Source of the DNA: Bradyrhizobium ivorense | Lineage (GTDB): Bacteria > Pseudomonadota > Alphaproteobacteria > Rhizobiales > Xanthobacteraceae | Direction: 5' to 3' | Length of the DNA stretch: 64,000 nucleotides | Assembly (NCBI RefSeq): GCF_900696085.1 | Contig: NZ_CAADFC020000025.1 | Coordinates: forward strand, 47,781-111,780 | Shown: in pieces, positions 32,691 through 40,903 of the stretch | Numbering within the stretch: the first letter of the stretch is position 1 | Layout: every line of letters begins with the position of its first letter | Made by a program: the position numbers and the translations under genes | The notes under the pieces: model-generated | What the model was told of the DNA's origin: nothing | The model's database searches: none | The model's input: the letters and a program-made list of their open reading frames with translations, nothing else

Positions 32691-33794
32691 TCAGCTCTCG
32701 TCCTTCATCGCCTTCACTGCGCCGAGGAAATCCGCCCACACCTTGCTGCGTCGGGCACGCTCCTTGACGATGTGGTCGACATAGGCACGGACCTTCTTCA
32801 CATCCTCCGCATTGTCCTTGATGATCACGCCCTGCAGCTGCCGGCCGATATGGGCGCCGCCGACATCGCCATTGCCGAGAAATGCCGCCTCCAGCGCGGC
32901 CGCATGCGCGATGTTGACGGCCTCCGCGGTCGACATCACCGCGGCCGGCTTTGACAGCGGCACATGGTCCTTGGTCTGGCCGCGGCGCAGATCCTGGAAG
33001 GTCGTGACCAGAAGGTCGGTGACCTCGTCGGGAAAGTTCACGGTGATGTCGGCCTGGCCGAGCCGCTTGCCGACCTCCTGGCGGATCAACTCGATCTCGA
33101 GTGCCGAATCGGTCAGCGGCACCACGGTCTCGAAATTGAAGCGGCGCTTCAGCGCGCTCGACATCTCGTGCACGCCGCGGTCGCGCAAATTGGCGGTGCC
33201 GATCACCGAGAAACCCGGCGCGGCGTAGACGCTGGCGCTCTCGCCGAGCTCGGGCACCGTCATCACCTTTTCCGACAGCACCGAGATCAGCACGTCCTGA
33301 ATCTCGGGCGGACATCGCGTCAACTCCTCGACGCGGACGACGCGGCCGAGCCGCATCGCTTCCATCACCGGGGAGGGGACCAGCGCGCGCGGCGTCGGGC
33401 CCTCGGCGATCAGCAGCGCATAGTTCCAGCCGTAGCGGACATGGTCCTCGGTGACGCCGGTCGATCCCTGCACGGTCAGCATCGAGGAGCCGCTGATCGC
33501 AGCCGCCAGCAATTCCGACAGCATCGACTTGGCCGTGCCGGGCTCGCCGACCAGCATCAAACCTTGCTCGCTCATCAGCGCGACGAGCGCGCGCTCGACC
33601 AGCGCATCGTCGCCGTAGAATTTGCGGCGGATAGACAGCTTGTTGTCGCCGAGGATGAAGCTGCGCACTGCGCGGGCGGAGAGTGCCCATCCGGGCGGGC
33701 GCCGGCCCTGATCGGACGCTTTGAGCGCCGCGAGCTCGTCGGCAAATCTCGCTTCGGCGCTCGGGCGCAGCTGCAACGCGTTTCGCTGTTCCAT
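32691..33794 (-). CDS. MoxR-type AAA+ ATPase, YehL subgroup
   Basis: A 367-residue AAA+ ATPase. Walker A is GEPGTAKS at residues 83-90 with Lys89, the Walker B region is VVRVEE at 152-157, so the usual Asp-Glu is Glu-Glu, followed by LTRCPPEIQDVL as in MoxR proteins; sensor 1 is in GTANLRDRG. MoxR ATPases couple ATP hydrolysis to remodelling or cofactor insertion with a VWA partner. The E-E variant of Walker B may be a feature of the YehL subgroup rather than damage, because the rest of the site is intact. The start shares one base with the DUF4132 stop (TAATG). Confidence 0.88.
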   Translation of the reverse strand: MEQRNALQLRPSAEARFADELAALKASDQGRRPPGWALSARAVRSFILGDNKLSIRRKFYGDDALVERALVALMSEQGLMLVGEPGTAKSMLSELLAAAISGSSMLTVQGSTGVTEDHVRYGWNYALLIAEGPTPRALVPSPVMEAMRLGRVVRVEELTRCPPEIQDVLISVLSEKVMTVPELGESASVYAAPGFSVIGTANLRDRGVHEMSSALKRRFNFETVVPLTDSALEIELIRQEVGKRLGQADITVNFPDEVTDLLVTTFQDLRRGQTKDHVPLSKPAAVMSTAEAVNIAHAAALEAAFLGNGDVGGAHIGRQLQGVIIKDNAEDVKKVRAYVDHIVKERARRSKVWADFLGAVKAMKDES

Positions 33795-36700
33795 TACCAG
33801 GCTACCTTGTTGCGCCAGTCCTCGGCAAATCCGCTGCCGGCGCTCGCAATCTGATGCAGGTCGTTCCAGACTTCGCTCAGCAGCACCGGCGGCACGTCGT
33901 TGAGCGCAAGCTGCGCGCCATAGCTCGATCGGCCGCCCTTGCGCGGGCGCACGAACTTGGCGGCGACCAGCGCCACCGCACGATTTTCTTCCGGTAGCGG
34001 CGATCCCGTGAACTCGATCACGGCATTGATGCCGATGCCGCCGAACGGCTTGATGTATTGCGTGAACCAGCCGCCGTCCTCGGCCTGCGCGCGCTCATAG
34101 CCGAGTTTTTGCGCCGCGCTGCGCAGCTTGAAGGCCTCGATGATGTGGCCGGCGCGATCGTCGATCGAGATGCCGGTGGCACTCGCCAGCACCGGGCGGT
34201 CGAGCTGGTTGAACAGCGGCTCGACCTTGTAGTCGTCGAGATGCTGTTTCCAGGCCTCGCTCTGTTCTGCCGTGAGCAGCGAACGGTGCGCCAGCTGGAT
34301 GGCAACAAAGGCTTCGGGATCGACAGCTTTGTCGCTGCTGTCGGTCAGCGACAGATCCTCGAGCGGCCGGAACGACCCGATCAAGTCGCCTTGCGCATCC
34401 AGTCCAAGCCAGATCAGGCGCTGCACCAGCCGCCCGACGATCGGGTGCTCGAGCAGGAAGCGCTTCCATTCGGCGAGCTGCCAGCGCCGGCCGACGCAGA
34501 GCGCCTCGTAGAGCCGCTTGGCCTGGAATTCGTGAACCTGCTTCAGCTCCTTCTTGGCGTTCGACAGCGCCTTCTTGGCTTCCGCAGCGCTTTCCTTGTC
34601 GGGGCCCTCGCTGACCTGCGGCAGGGCCTTCACCACCTTGCCGTCGGGGTTGTAGAGCGTCAGCACGTCTTCGGCGTCGAGCTTGGCCTGATAGAGGCGG
34701 GTGCCGATTTCGAGATCGAGAATGCCGCGCTCGTCGAGGCCTGCCGTCGGGATGGTGCGGTCGGCCAGTTCGTCGGTGCTCCAGCCGCGTTCGTCGGCGA
34801 TCCGTTCGACCAGGGCCTGCGCCAGCAGTTGGACCGAGTTGGTGCGATGGCGGCGCGCGATCGACAGCAGCATCTGCAGCGCGGCGGACGACGGATTGCC
34901 GCTCAGATATTCCGTGACCGCCTTGACCTGTGCGACCCGGGTGTAGTGATCGCGCATGTAGGTGCGGACCATTTGGACCGCGAAGGTGCCTTCCGCACGG
35001 GTCGCGAGCCCAAGGATGCCGCGGTCAGCGTGGGCGTTGTTGAGATAGATGCCGAGCTTCTCGGCACGCAGGTCGGCGAACGCCTTCTCATAGGTGTAGG
35101 AGCGGTAGAACTCGTTGTTCCAGCGCTTGGCATAGCCCTGATACTGGTCGTAGCGCGCCTGGGCATGCGCCTTGGCGTGGGCGTTGGCTTCGTCTTCCGA
35201 GCAATGCGCGGCGTCGTAGCGCAGGAAGCTGCCGAGGATATGGCGGCCGAGGGCTTCGGCACTATCAGGCGCGAGCTCGTCGAGCCAGAGCGAGAACAGT
35301 GTGTTGCCGCCGGGCTGCGCCAGCTTGCCGGCCAGTGCGATCCACCAGCGCGGCACGTCCGACGGAACGGTGCCACCGCTGGCCCAGCTCAACGCGGGCA
35401 GGCTGTCGAGCGGAAACCAGGCGATATCCTTGGCCTTCTTGCCCTTGAGGCCGGCTGCGGCTTCCTTGATCAAAATCTCCGGCGAGACGTAACTGGAGAT
35501 GTCGACATCAAGCCGGCGCAAGGCGCCGAGGATGGCCGCGCGCACCAGCTCGGACTTCTCCTTGCCGAGCGCCGTCTTGAGCGGCTCGATGCTGCTCTTG
35601 GCGCCGATCGCGCCGAGCATCTGCGCAACGCCCGAGCGCACGTCCTGCTTGCTGTCGGACAGGAACGGCACCAGGCGCTGCTCGATGCCGTCGATGTCGA
35701 GCAACAAGGAGCGCGCCGGCGCGTTGAGGGACTTCTTGGTCGACAGCGCGTGGGTCAGCACCGTGTTGAAATAGCGCGCCGGTAGTTTTGGAAACAGCCG
35801 CAGCAGCCCGAGCGCGTTCAAGGTCGGCGGTTCGCGGAAATCGGTCGCCGCCGCTTGCCCGAGCGCCTGGTCGAGTACGTCGAATTGCGCCGCGAGATAC
35901 GGCCAGACCGCCTCGGCGGGCAGGTCTTCGGAAATGCCGGCATTCAGCGCCTGCACCGCCAGTGTCTTCGCTTCGAGTCCCGGTTGGATCAGCGCGGCGA
36001 GGGTTCGCAGGTCGTTGCCATTGGTCAGTCGCGCATGGATCGCACCGTGGATGGCGCCATGGCCGTTCATCAGGTTTGAGATCAACCAGATGTGGTTCCT
36101 GCTTGAAGCGGCAAGGATGGCGCGCGCGCGGCACAGATGCCACAGCGTGAGGTCGGGACTGTTGAAGGGCGGTTCGGCCGCCGCCTCGACGCCGTAGGGC
36201 GCGAAGACTGAATAATAGCCGATCTTGGAAATCTCGGCCTCATCGATCGGACTGTCCGTGGCCAGCAGTGCGCAATATTTGTCGACGATGGCGGGATCGA
36301 CTGCTTTGGGCTGCACCGGTGCAGTCCAGTTCTTGCGTTGCTCGGCGGTGGCGTTGTCGTGGCGTGCCTTCTGGTTCTCGTAGCTCTTCATCCACTGTGC
36401 GTAGGCCTTGTCGAGCAGGCCGAGATATCCGGCCTTGACGCTGTCAGGCAGCGGCGCTGGTCGCGGCATCGCCGCGAGCGGCGGGCAAAGCACCTCGGTG
36501 CCGTCAGCGGCGAGGTAGCCGTCCGCGCCGTCGGCGCTCAGCGTGCGCGGCGCCGCTGTTGCTTCGTCGCGAACGACGGCCGATCCCATCCCCAGTTCGA
36601 TGACCTTGCGGACCGTCTTGGATGTTTCCTTGGCGAGATGGTTTTCGAGCACCGGCCGCGCCGCTTCGCCCAACACCAGCGGCAGCAACTGCGCGGCTTG

Positions 36701-37564
36701 CGCGCGCGCCGTCGGATTGCCGTCGGCCAGGGTCTGCGTGGCGCTGGCGGCGAGCGCCTCGGGCGGAGAGGCGAGCAGGGCGTTCTGCGCGGCTTCGCGC
36801 ACCGCCTTGCTCGTGGACAACAGGTACTGCTGATAGATGAAGTGAAAATACTCGTCCCTGATCAGGTCGAACTGCTTCAGGATATGAATGATGGTGGCCT
36901 GGGACGGGCGGTCATATTTTGCGAATGCCGCCATGACAGCCTGCTTTTCCGTCGAAAGATTATTCTTGAAATCGAACTTCGATGCGACGTCGTAATTGTG
37001 AAAGTAGTATTGGCTGCTCTTCTCGAGCACGAGCAGGTCGAGCGCGAAGAGGGTTGCGTTGTCGTCCGGGTCGCGCCAGTTCAGGACGGCGTTGAGATCG
37101 GCGCGCGGCTTCTGCTCCGATCCATACGAGAGATAGGCCCGGAGCCACATCGGGCTCGGTCCCTCGTGGCCGTAGAGGCCATAGCGCGATCCTCTCTGAG
37201 GCGCGGTGATGACCTCGAAATAGCGACGCATCCAGACAGCTTGCGGTCCGTGCTGGCGCTTGAGAACATTGCTGCGGGCGAGGGCCGCCTTCTGCACCGC
37301 AGCCTGCGTTGCCGCATTGCCGGTGTGTGCGTAGGAGCTGAGCGCCGTCTGGACAGCGTTCGCCTGCTGCTCGAGTTGCAGCAGCACGGAACTGTGCTCG
37401 CCGTTGAGGACATAGGCGATGGTGCGCTGTGCGAGGTCGGGGCTGATCGCCTCCAGCCGTCTGAGGTCAGTCGCGATATCCGCTGCTGTAGCCCTGTCGG
37501 CGTCCGTGGCGGGCAGTCCCGCCGATTTGCCGATGCCGATCACCGATTTGATGAAATCAAACAT
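33794..37564 (-). CDS. DUF4132 giant protein with HEAT-like repeats, first gene of the MoxR/VWA operon (YehI-like)
   Basis: A 1256-residue cytoplasmic protein. Several HEAT-like helical repeats are visible (for example DVRSGVAQMLGAIGAKSSIEPLKTAL and SELVRAAILGALRRL), and a DUF4132-type module occupies the C-terminal third, ending with IKPFGGIGINAVIEFTGSPL and VRPRKGGRSSYGAQLAL. It has no catalytic motif I recognise; HEAT repeats normally provide a protein-binding scaffold. It leads the operon followed by MoxR, DUF5682, VWA and SWIM genes, and its stop codon overlaps the MoxR start by one base. Confidence 0.82.
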   Translation of the reverse strand: MFDFIKSVIGIGKSAGLPATDADRATAADIATDLRRLEAISPDLAQRTIAYVLNGEHSSVLLQLEQQANAVQTALSSYAHTGNAATQAAVQKAALARSNVLKRQHGPQAVWMRRYFEVITAPQRGSRYGLYGHEGPSPMWLRAYLSYGSEQKPRADLNAVLNWRDPDDNATLFALDLLVLEKSSQYYFHNYDVASKFDFKNNLSTEKQAVMAAFAKYDRPSQATIIHILKQFDLIRDEYFHFIYQQYLLSTSKAVREAAQNALLASPPEALAASATQTLADGNPTARAQAAQLLPLVLGEAARPVLENHLAKETSKTVRKVIELGMGSAVVRDEATAAPRTLSADGADGYLAADGTEVLCPPLAAMPRPAPLPDSVKAGYLGLLDKAYAQWMKSYENQKARHDNATAEQRKNWTAPVQPKAVDPAIVDKYCALLATDSPIDEAEISKIGYYSVFAPYGVEAAAEPPFNSPDLTLWHLCRARAILAASSRNHIWLISNLMNGHGAIHGAIHARLTNGNDLRTLAALIQPGLEAKTLAVQALNAGISEDLPAEAVWPYLAAQFDVLDQALGQAAATDFREPPTLNALGLLRLFPKLPARYFNTVLTHALSTKKSLNAPARSLLLDIDGIEQRLVPFLSDSKQDVRSGVAQMLGAIGAKSSIEPLKTALGKEKSELVRAAILGALRRLDVDISSYVSPEILIKEAAAGLKGKKAKDIAWFPLDSLPALSWASGGTVPSDVPRWWIALAGKLAQPGGNTLFSLWLDELAPDSAEALGRHILGSFLRYDAAHCSEDEANAHAKAHAQARYDQYQGYAKRWNNEFYRSYTYEKAFADLRAEKLGIYLNNAHADRGILGLATRAEGTFAVQMVRTYMRDHYTRVAQVKAVTEYLSGNPSSAALQMLLSIARRHRTNSVQLLAQALVERIADERGWSTDELADRTIPTAGLDERGILDLEIGTRLYQAKLDAEDVLTLYNPDGKVVKALPQVSEGPDKESAAEAKKALSNAKKELKQVHEFQAKRLYEALCVGRRWQLAEWKRFLLEHPIVGRLVQRLIWLGLDAQGDLIGSFRPLEDLSLTDSSDKAVDPEAFVAIQLAHRSLLTAEQSEAWKQHLDDYKVEPLFNQLDRPVLASATGISIDDRAGHIIEAFKLRSAAQKLGYERAQAEDGGWFTQYIKPFGGIGINAVIEFTGSPLPEENRAVALVAAKFVRPRKGGRSSYGAQLALNDVPPVLLSEVWNDLHQIASAGSGFAEDWRNKVAW

Positions 37565-38156
37565 GGGTGCAATCTGGATTTAGAAAAGGGATCCTGCCAT
37601 CGCCGACGTCGGCGTGGCGCGCAATCGGAGAAGAGTCATCACGTCATGGTAGCGTCCGTAGATCACGGCTGCACGAACGAGTACGCAACTTGGCCGGCGG
37701 AACGCGGCGGGAGCCGCATGCCGCGATAGCATCGGAGGCAGCAGTATCGTCTAAAGAACATGGCTCAATTCTGATCCGAGGCCTTAGGAACATCGCAACG
37801 CTCCTGACGCTTGTCCGCAATGATCCGGCTTCGATGCCCGGCTTGGCGCTGGCGCCGGCGTTGGAAAACGCATATAGCCGAGCGGCGCATCGGCGCTTGT
37901 CTGCCTCGGCAAGCTGTTGAAGTTGCTGATCTCTTCTCTCGCCCTCGAACACGCCACCAATCCCGCTTCCATTTGGTCCGTCCGACCAGGCCCGAACAGA
38001 ACGCCGCTACCCGCGCGTTTTGGGGAGGGCAATGCCGTCTCGCAACACCGGTCGCGTAGTTTGTCGGATGCAGGGGCTTGCCGGTTCGGCGCTGCGGGCC
38101 GCAAGCACCTGTTTCCCTGATTGCCGCGCCGAACGCCTGTCCACCCGGAGCGCCCG
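37565..38156. other. Long intergenic region, no supported gene
   Basis: Between the divergent starts of the DUF4132 operon and a small membrane-protein gene lie 592 bases. Open frames on both strands (for example 37644-37952 minus) have no ribosome site, no domain and a composition unlike neighbours. It should contain the promoter of the five-gene operon, but no consensus promoter or operator could be recognised. Confidence 0.5.
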
Positions 38157-38531
38157 ATGACGCTGCTGAGCTATGCCTACCGTATCGTCTCCAATTTCGT
38201 GTTCCTGGGGCTGGTCTACTTCACGCTGAACGTGCTGGGGCAATATTCGCAGCGCGCCACCGTCGCGATCCTGCTGCTGGTCTATGCGGCGATGCATGCA
38301 TTCTCCGCGGTGCGCTCCTTCTATTTCTTCCAGCGCATCGAGCGGCTGGAGGGCGAGACGCGCCGGCTGGCGTCGGCCGCGGGCGAGGGGCCCAATTCGG
38401 CGGCATCGCGCAAGCGGATCGTCGCCGATGTCACCGGGCTCAGGCATGCCGGCGAAATCAAATCCTATATCGACCTGCTCTTCCTGGCGCTGGTGATCCT
38501 GCTCTGCATCGCCAAGATCGTCACCAATTAG
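38157..38531 (+). CDS. Small integral membrane protein, unknown
   Basis: A 124-residue protein with three hydrophobic helices (YRIVSNFVFLGLVYFTLNVLG, VAILLLVYAAMHAFSAV, IDLLFLALVILLCIAKIV) and a polar loop between helices 2 and 3. ATG 38157 follows GGAG. It converges on the deacetylase gene, whose stop lies 3 bases away. No family recognised. Confidence 0.6.
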   Translation: MTLLSYAYRIVSNFVFLGLVYFTLNVLGQYSQRATVAILLLVYAAMHAFSAVRSFYFFQRIERLEGETRRLASAAGEGPNSAASRKRIVADVTGLRHAGEIKSYIDLLFLALVILLCIAKIVTN

Positions 38532-38534
38532 AGT

Positions 38535-39923
38535 CTAGTCGGCCACGCGTTTGGCGATCGCGGATGCTTCTGCACGCGGCGCGCGCTTGGCGATATGGAG
38601 TGGACGGCCGTTCGGCTTCGGCTGCGCGGCAGGTTGAGCGTCCGCATGGCCCTTGCCGTGCGCCGCGGCGGGGGCGTGATGCGCGGCCTGCTTCGGATGC
38701 CTCGCCTGGCGCGCGGAGATCGCCTGCGCGCGCGGCGCCGAGCTGGCTGCCGCATCGGGCGCACGCTGGGCGAGCTTGCGGCCGCCAGGCGAGCGCGCTG
38801 CGAGCAGCGTCAGGCCGAGCGCTTCGGGAACGCGAAACACGTCAGCGGCCGGAATCGGCAATGTCGCCATCGGCGCCAGCTGGGCGAGCCGCGGCTGCGG
38901 CCACAGCGTCCGCCGAACCGGGGCGAGGCGGGTCCGCGGCGCGTGGTCGAGCATCTCGGCGTCGCGCCAATCCAGGTCGGCGAGCACCGGCGCCGGCAAT
39001 GTCCGCGTCTCGGTGAAGACGAAATTCGGTACCCTCGGCCAGCGCGAGATCGCCACTGTCTCCGACGGCGGATGCAGGTACCATTGCTGCGGCTCGGTCG
39101 GCGTCGCCGGACGATCAGCCGCCGCCGGCACGACGTGGACGATGCGATAGCCGCGCTCCTTCAGCGTGGCCAGGATCCGCGGCAGCGCCGCGACGGTGCG
39201 CGGCTGAATGTCGTGCAGCAGCAAGATGCCCTTGCGCTTGGCCTCGATGCGCTGAATCGCGAGGTCATAGACCCGCTGCGGCGAGACGTGGCGCCAGTCG
39301 TCGGCCGGGAAGTCGGCGCTCCAGGTCTGGATGCCCTGCGAGGCCAGATAGTTCTCGACGATCTCGGCGCGCATCAATCCGGGGATTCGGAAGAACGGGG
39401 CGAGCTTGCTCTTGTCGCCGTTCAGCGCGGCCAGGGTCGAGGCGATGCCGTCGTCGATTTCCTGCCGGGCCCGCTCGAGCGGCATCCGGTCCATGGTCAG
39501 CGGATGGTGCTGGCTGTGGGTGCCGACGGTGTGCCCGGCCGCGATCAGCTTGCGCACGCCTTCGGGGTTGGCGTTGGCTTGGCTGCCGATGATGAAGAAG
39601 GTCGCCTTGACGCATTGGCTGGCGAGGATCGCCAGCACCTGGTTGGAGTATTTCGGCAGCGGCCCGTCGTCGAAGGTCAGCACCACCTCGTGATCGGCCA
39701 GCGGCAGCGTCTCGCGATACTGCATGGTGCCGATCCGCGGATGCTCCCTGGGATCGACCACCAGGGTTCGTGAGGTGCCGAGCGCGTTGGGGTTCTGGCA
39801 ATCCGCGGCGAGGGCGCCCTGCGGCGTCATGAAGCAGCAGCTGAGCAGCGCCGCGCCGATCACGGTCAGCGACCGCTTCCGGATAGTCGTCAGGACGTTC
39901 GCAATCATCGATCTCGGCCGCAT
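38535..39923 (-). CDS. Exported polysaccharide deacetylase (NodB homology domain) with a long Pro/Ala/His-rich tail
   Basis: A 462-residue protein with signal peptide or anchor (LTVIGAALLSCCFMTPQGALA) and a carbohydrate esterase 4 domain: LTFDDGP, THSQHHPL (HxxxH metal site), FFRIPGL, SADFPADDW and GILLLHD. The usual RxPY motif is RIPG here, so substrate specificity may differ. About 170 residues after the domain are Pro/Ala/Arg-rich and unlike an enzyme. Such enzymes remove N- or O-acetyl groups from chitooligosaccharides, peptidoglycan or exopolysaccharide. ATG 39908 is an alternative start. A paralogue lies next door. Confidence 0.87.
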   Translation of the reverse strand: MRPRSMIANVLTTIRKRSLTVIGAALLSCCFMTPQGALAADCQNPNALGTSRTLVVDPREHPRIGTMQYRETLPLADHEVVLTFDDGPLPKYSNQVLAILASQCVKATFFIIGSQANANPEGVRKLIAAGHTVGTHSQHHPLTMDRMPLERARQEIDDGIASTLAALNGDKSKLAPFFRIPGLMRAEIVENYLASQGIQTWSADFPADDWRHVSPQRVYDLAIQRIEAKRKGILLLHDIQPRTVAALPRILATLKERGYRIVHVVPAAADRPATPTEPQQWYLHPPSETVAISRWPRVPNFVFTETRTLPAPVLADLDWRDAEMLDHAPRTRLAPVRRTLWPQPRLAQLAPMATLPIPAADVFRVPEALGLTLLAARSPGGRKLAQRAPDAAASSAPRAQAISARQARHPKQAAHHAPAAAHGKGHADAQPAAQPKPNGRPLHIAKRAPRAEASAIAKRVAD

Positions 39924-40004
39924 TCCAAACGCACTGACGAATCCCTTAAGTGTGGCGCCATGAATGCCGCCTTAACGGTCTGTAATCCAGCCCCTATTCC
40001 GGGT

Positions 40005-40820
40005 TCAACGTGTCCGGTCCGACACGGTTTTCATCGCCGCCGGGACGATGTGGACGACATGGTAATTGTGCTCCTGCAGATACCTTAAAAAGGCCGGCAG
40101 CATCTCGGCGGTCCGCATTTGCGGGTCATGCAGCAGGATAATTCCCTTGCGGGCGGCCTCGAGCCGTCCGGTGAGCAGCTTGAGCTCCTCCTCGGGCGTC
40201 ATCCTGACCCAGTCGCTGGCCCAGAAATCGGCCCCGAACACCGCAATACCGCGCTTTTCGAGGTGGTTCAGCAGCTCGGGCGTCGACTCGAAATAGGGGA
40301 ACCGGAAGAACGGCGTGGCCGGGATCGTGCTCGCGGTCCCGCGCAGGGCCATCCCCACCGCCTCGATCCCCCGATTGATGTTGGCTTCGGCCTGTTCCGC
40401 CGAGAGCTTGTTGAGATGAGGATGGTCCCAGGTGTGATAGCCGATGGTGTGGCCAAGGCGCACGACCTTGCGGACCATATCGGGATGATCAGCCGCGTTG
40501 CGCCCGACCATGAAGAAGGTGGCGCGGACGCATTCGGCCGCCAGCGCCGTCAGCACCTTGTCGGTGACGACAGGCGTCGGTCCGTCGTCGAAGGTCAGCA
40601 CCACCTCGCGATCGCGCAGCGGCAGGGTCTGCGGAAAGCTCTTCAGCCCGACCCGCGGATAGGTCGCAGGATCGACCTCGAGCACCCGCGCGGTGCCGAG
40701 CGCGTCCTTGCGTTGGCACTCGGCGGCCTGCGCCGGGGCGATCAGCGCAGCCGGCGCGAGGGCGACCAGCGTCGCGATGGCGCTCAAGATCGACCGTGGT
40801 CCGCTCGACATCTTTCTCAT
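40005..40820 (-). CDS. Exported polysaccharide deacetylase (NodB homology domain)
   Basis: A 271-residue CE4 enzyme with signal peptide (ILSAIATLVALAPAALIAPAQA). All five motifs are canonical: LTFDDGP, YHTWDHPHLN, FFRFPYF, GADFWASDW and IILLHD. It shares the start region (QRKDALGTARVLEVDP) and plan with the neighbour at 38535-39923 but has no C-terminal tail. The two are tandem paralogues on the same strand 81 bases apart and may be separately transcribed. Substrate may be peptidoglycan or surface polysaccharide. Confidence 0.9.
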   Translation of the reverse strand: MRKMSSGPRSILSAIATLVALAPAALIAPAQAAECQRKDALGTARVLEVDPATYPRVGLKSFPQTLPLRDREVVLTFDDGPTPVVTDKVLTALAAECVRATFFMVGRNAADHPDMVRKVVRLGHTIGYHTWDHPHLNKLSAEQAEANINRGIEAVGMALRGTASTIPATPFFRFPYFESTPELLNHLEKRGIAVFGADFWASDWVRMTPEEELKLLTGRLEAARKGIILLHDPQMRTAEMLPAFLRYLQEHNYHVVHIVPAAMKTVSDRTR

Positions 40821-40903
40821 TGCGCAGGGCCCCGCCGGTTCGGTAATCCGGTCCGCACTAATCAGACCAGTTTTCCCCTCCTGTCAAACCTTCGAGACGC
40901 GGC

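Noticed and set aside
27029..37564. Operon as a RavA-ViaA or NorQ-NorD system
   Set aside because: The VWA and MoxR are present, but no nitric oxide reductase, gas vesicle or cobalt/molybdenum enzyme gene is adjacent, and the DUF4132, DUF5682 and SWIM partners point to the YehL type instead.
37567..37952. Small frames in the gap upstream of the DUF4132 gene
   Set aside because: No ribosome site, no conserved features, unusual composition.
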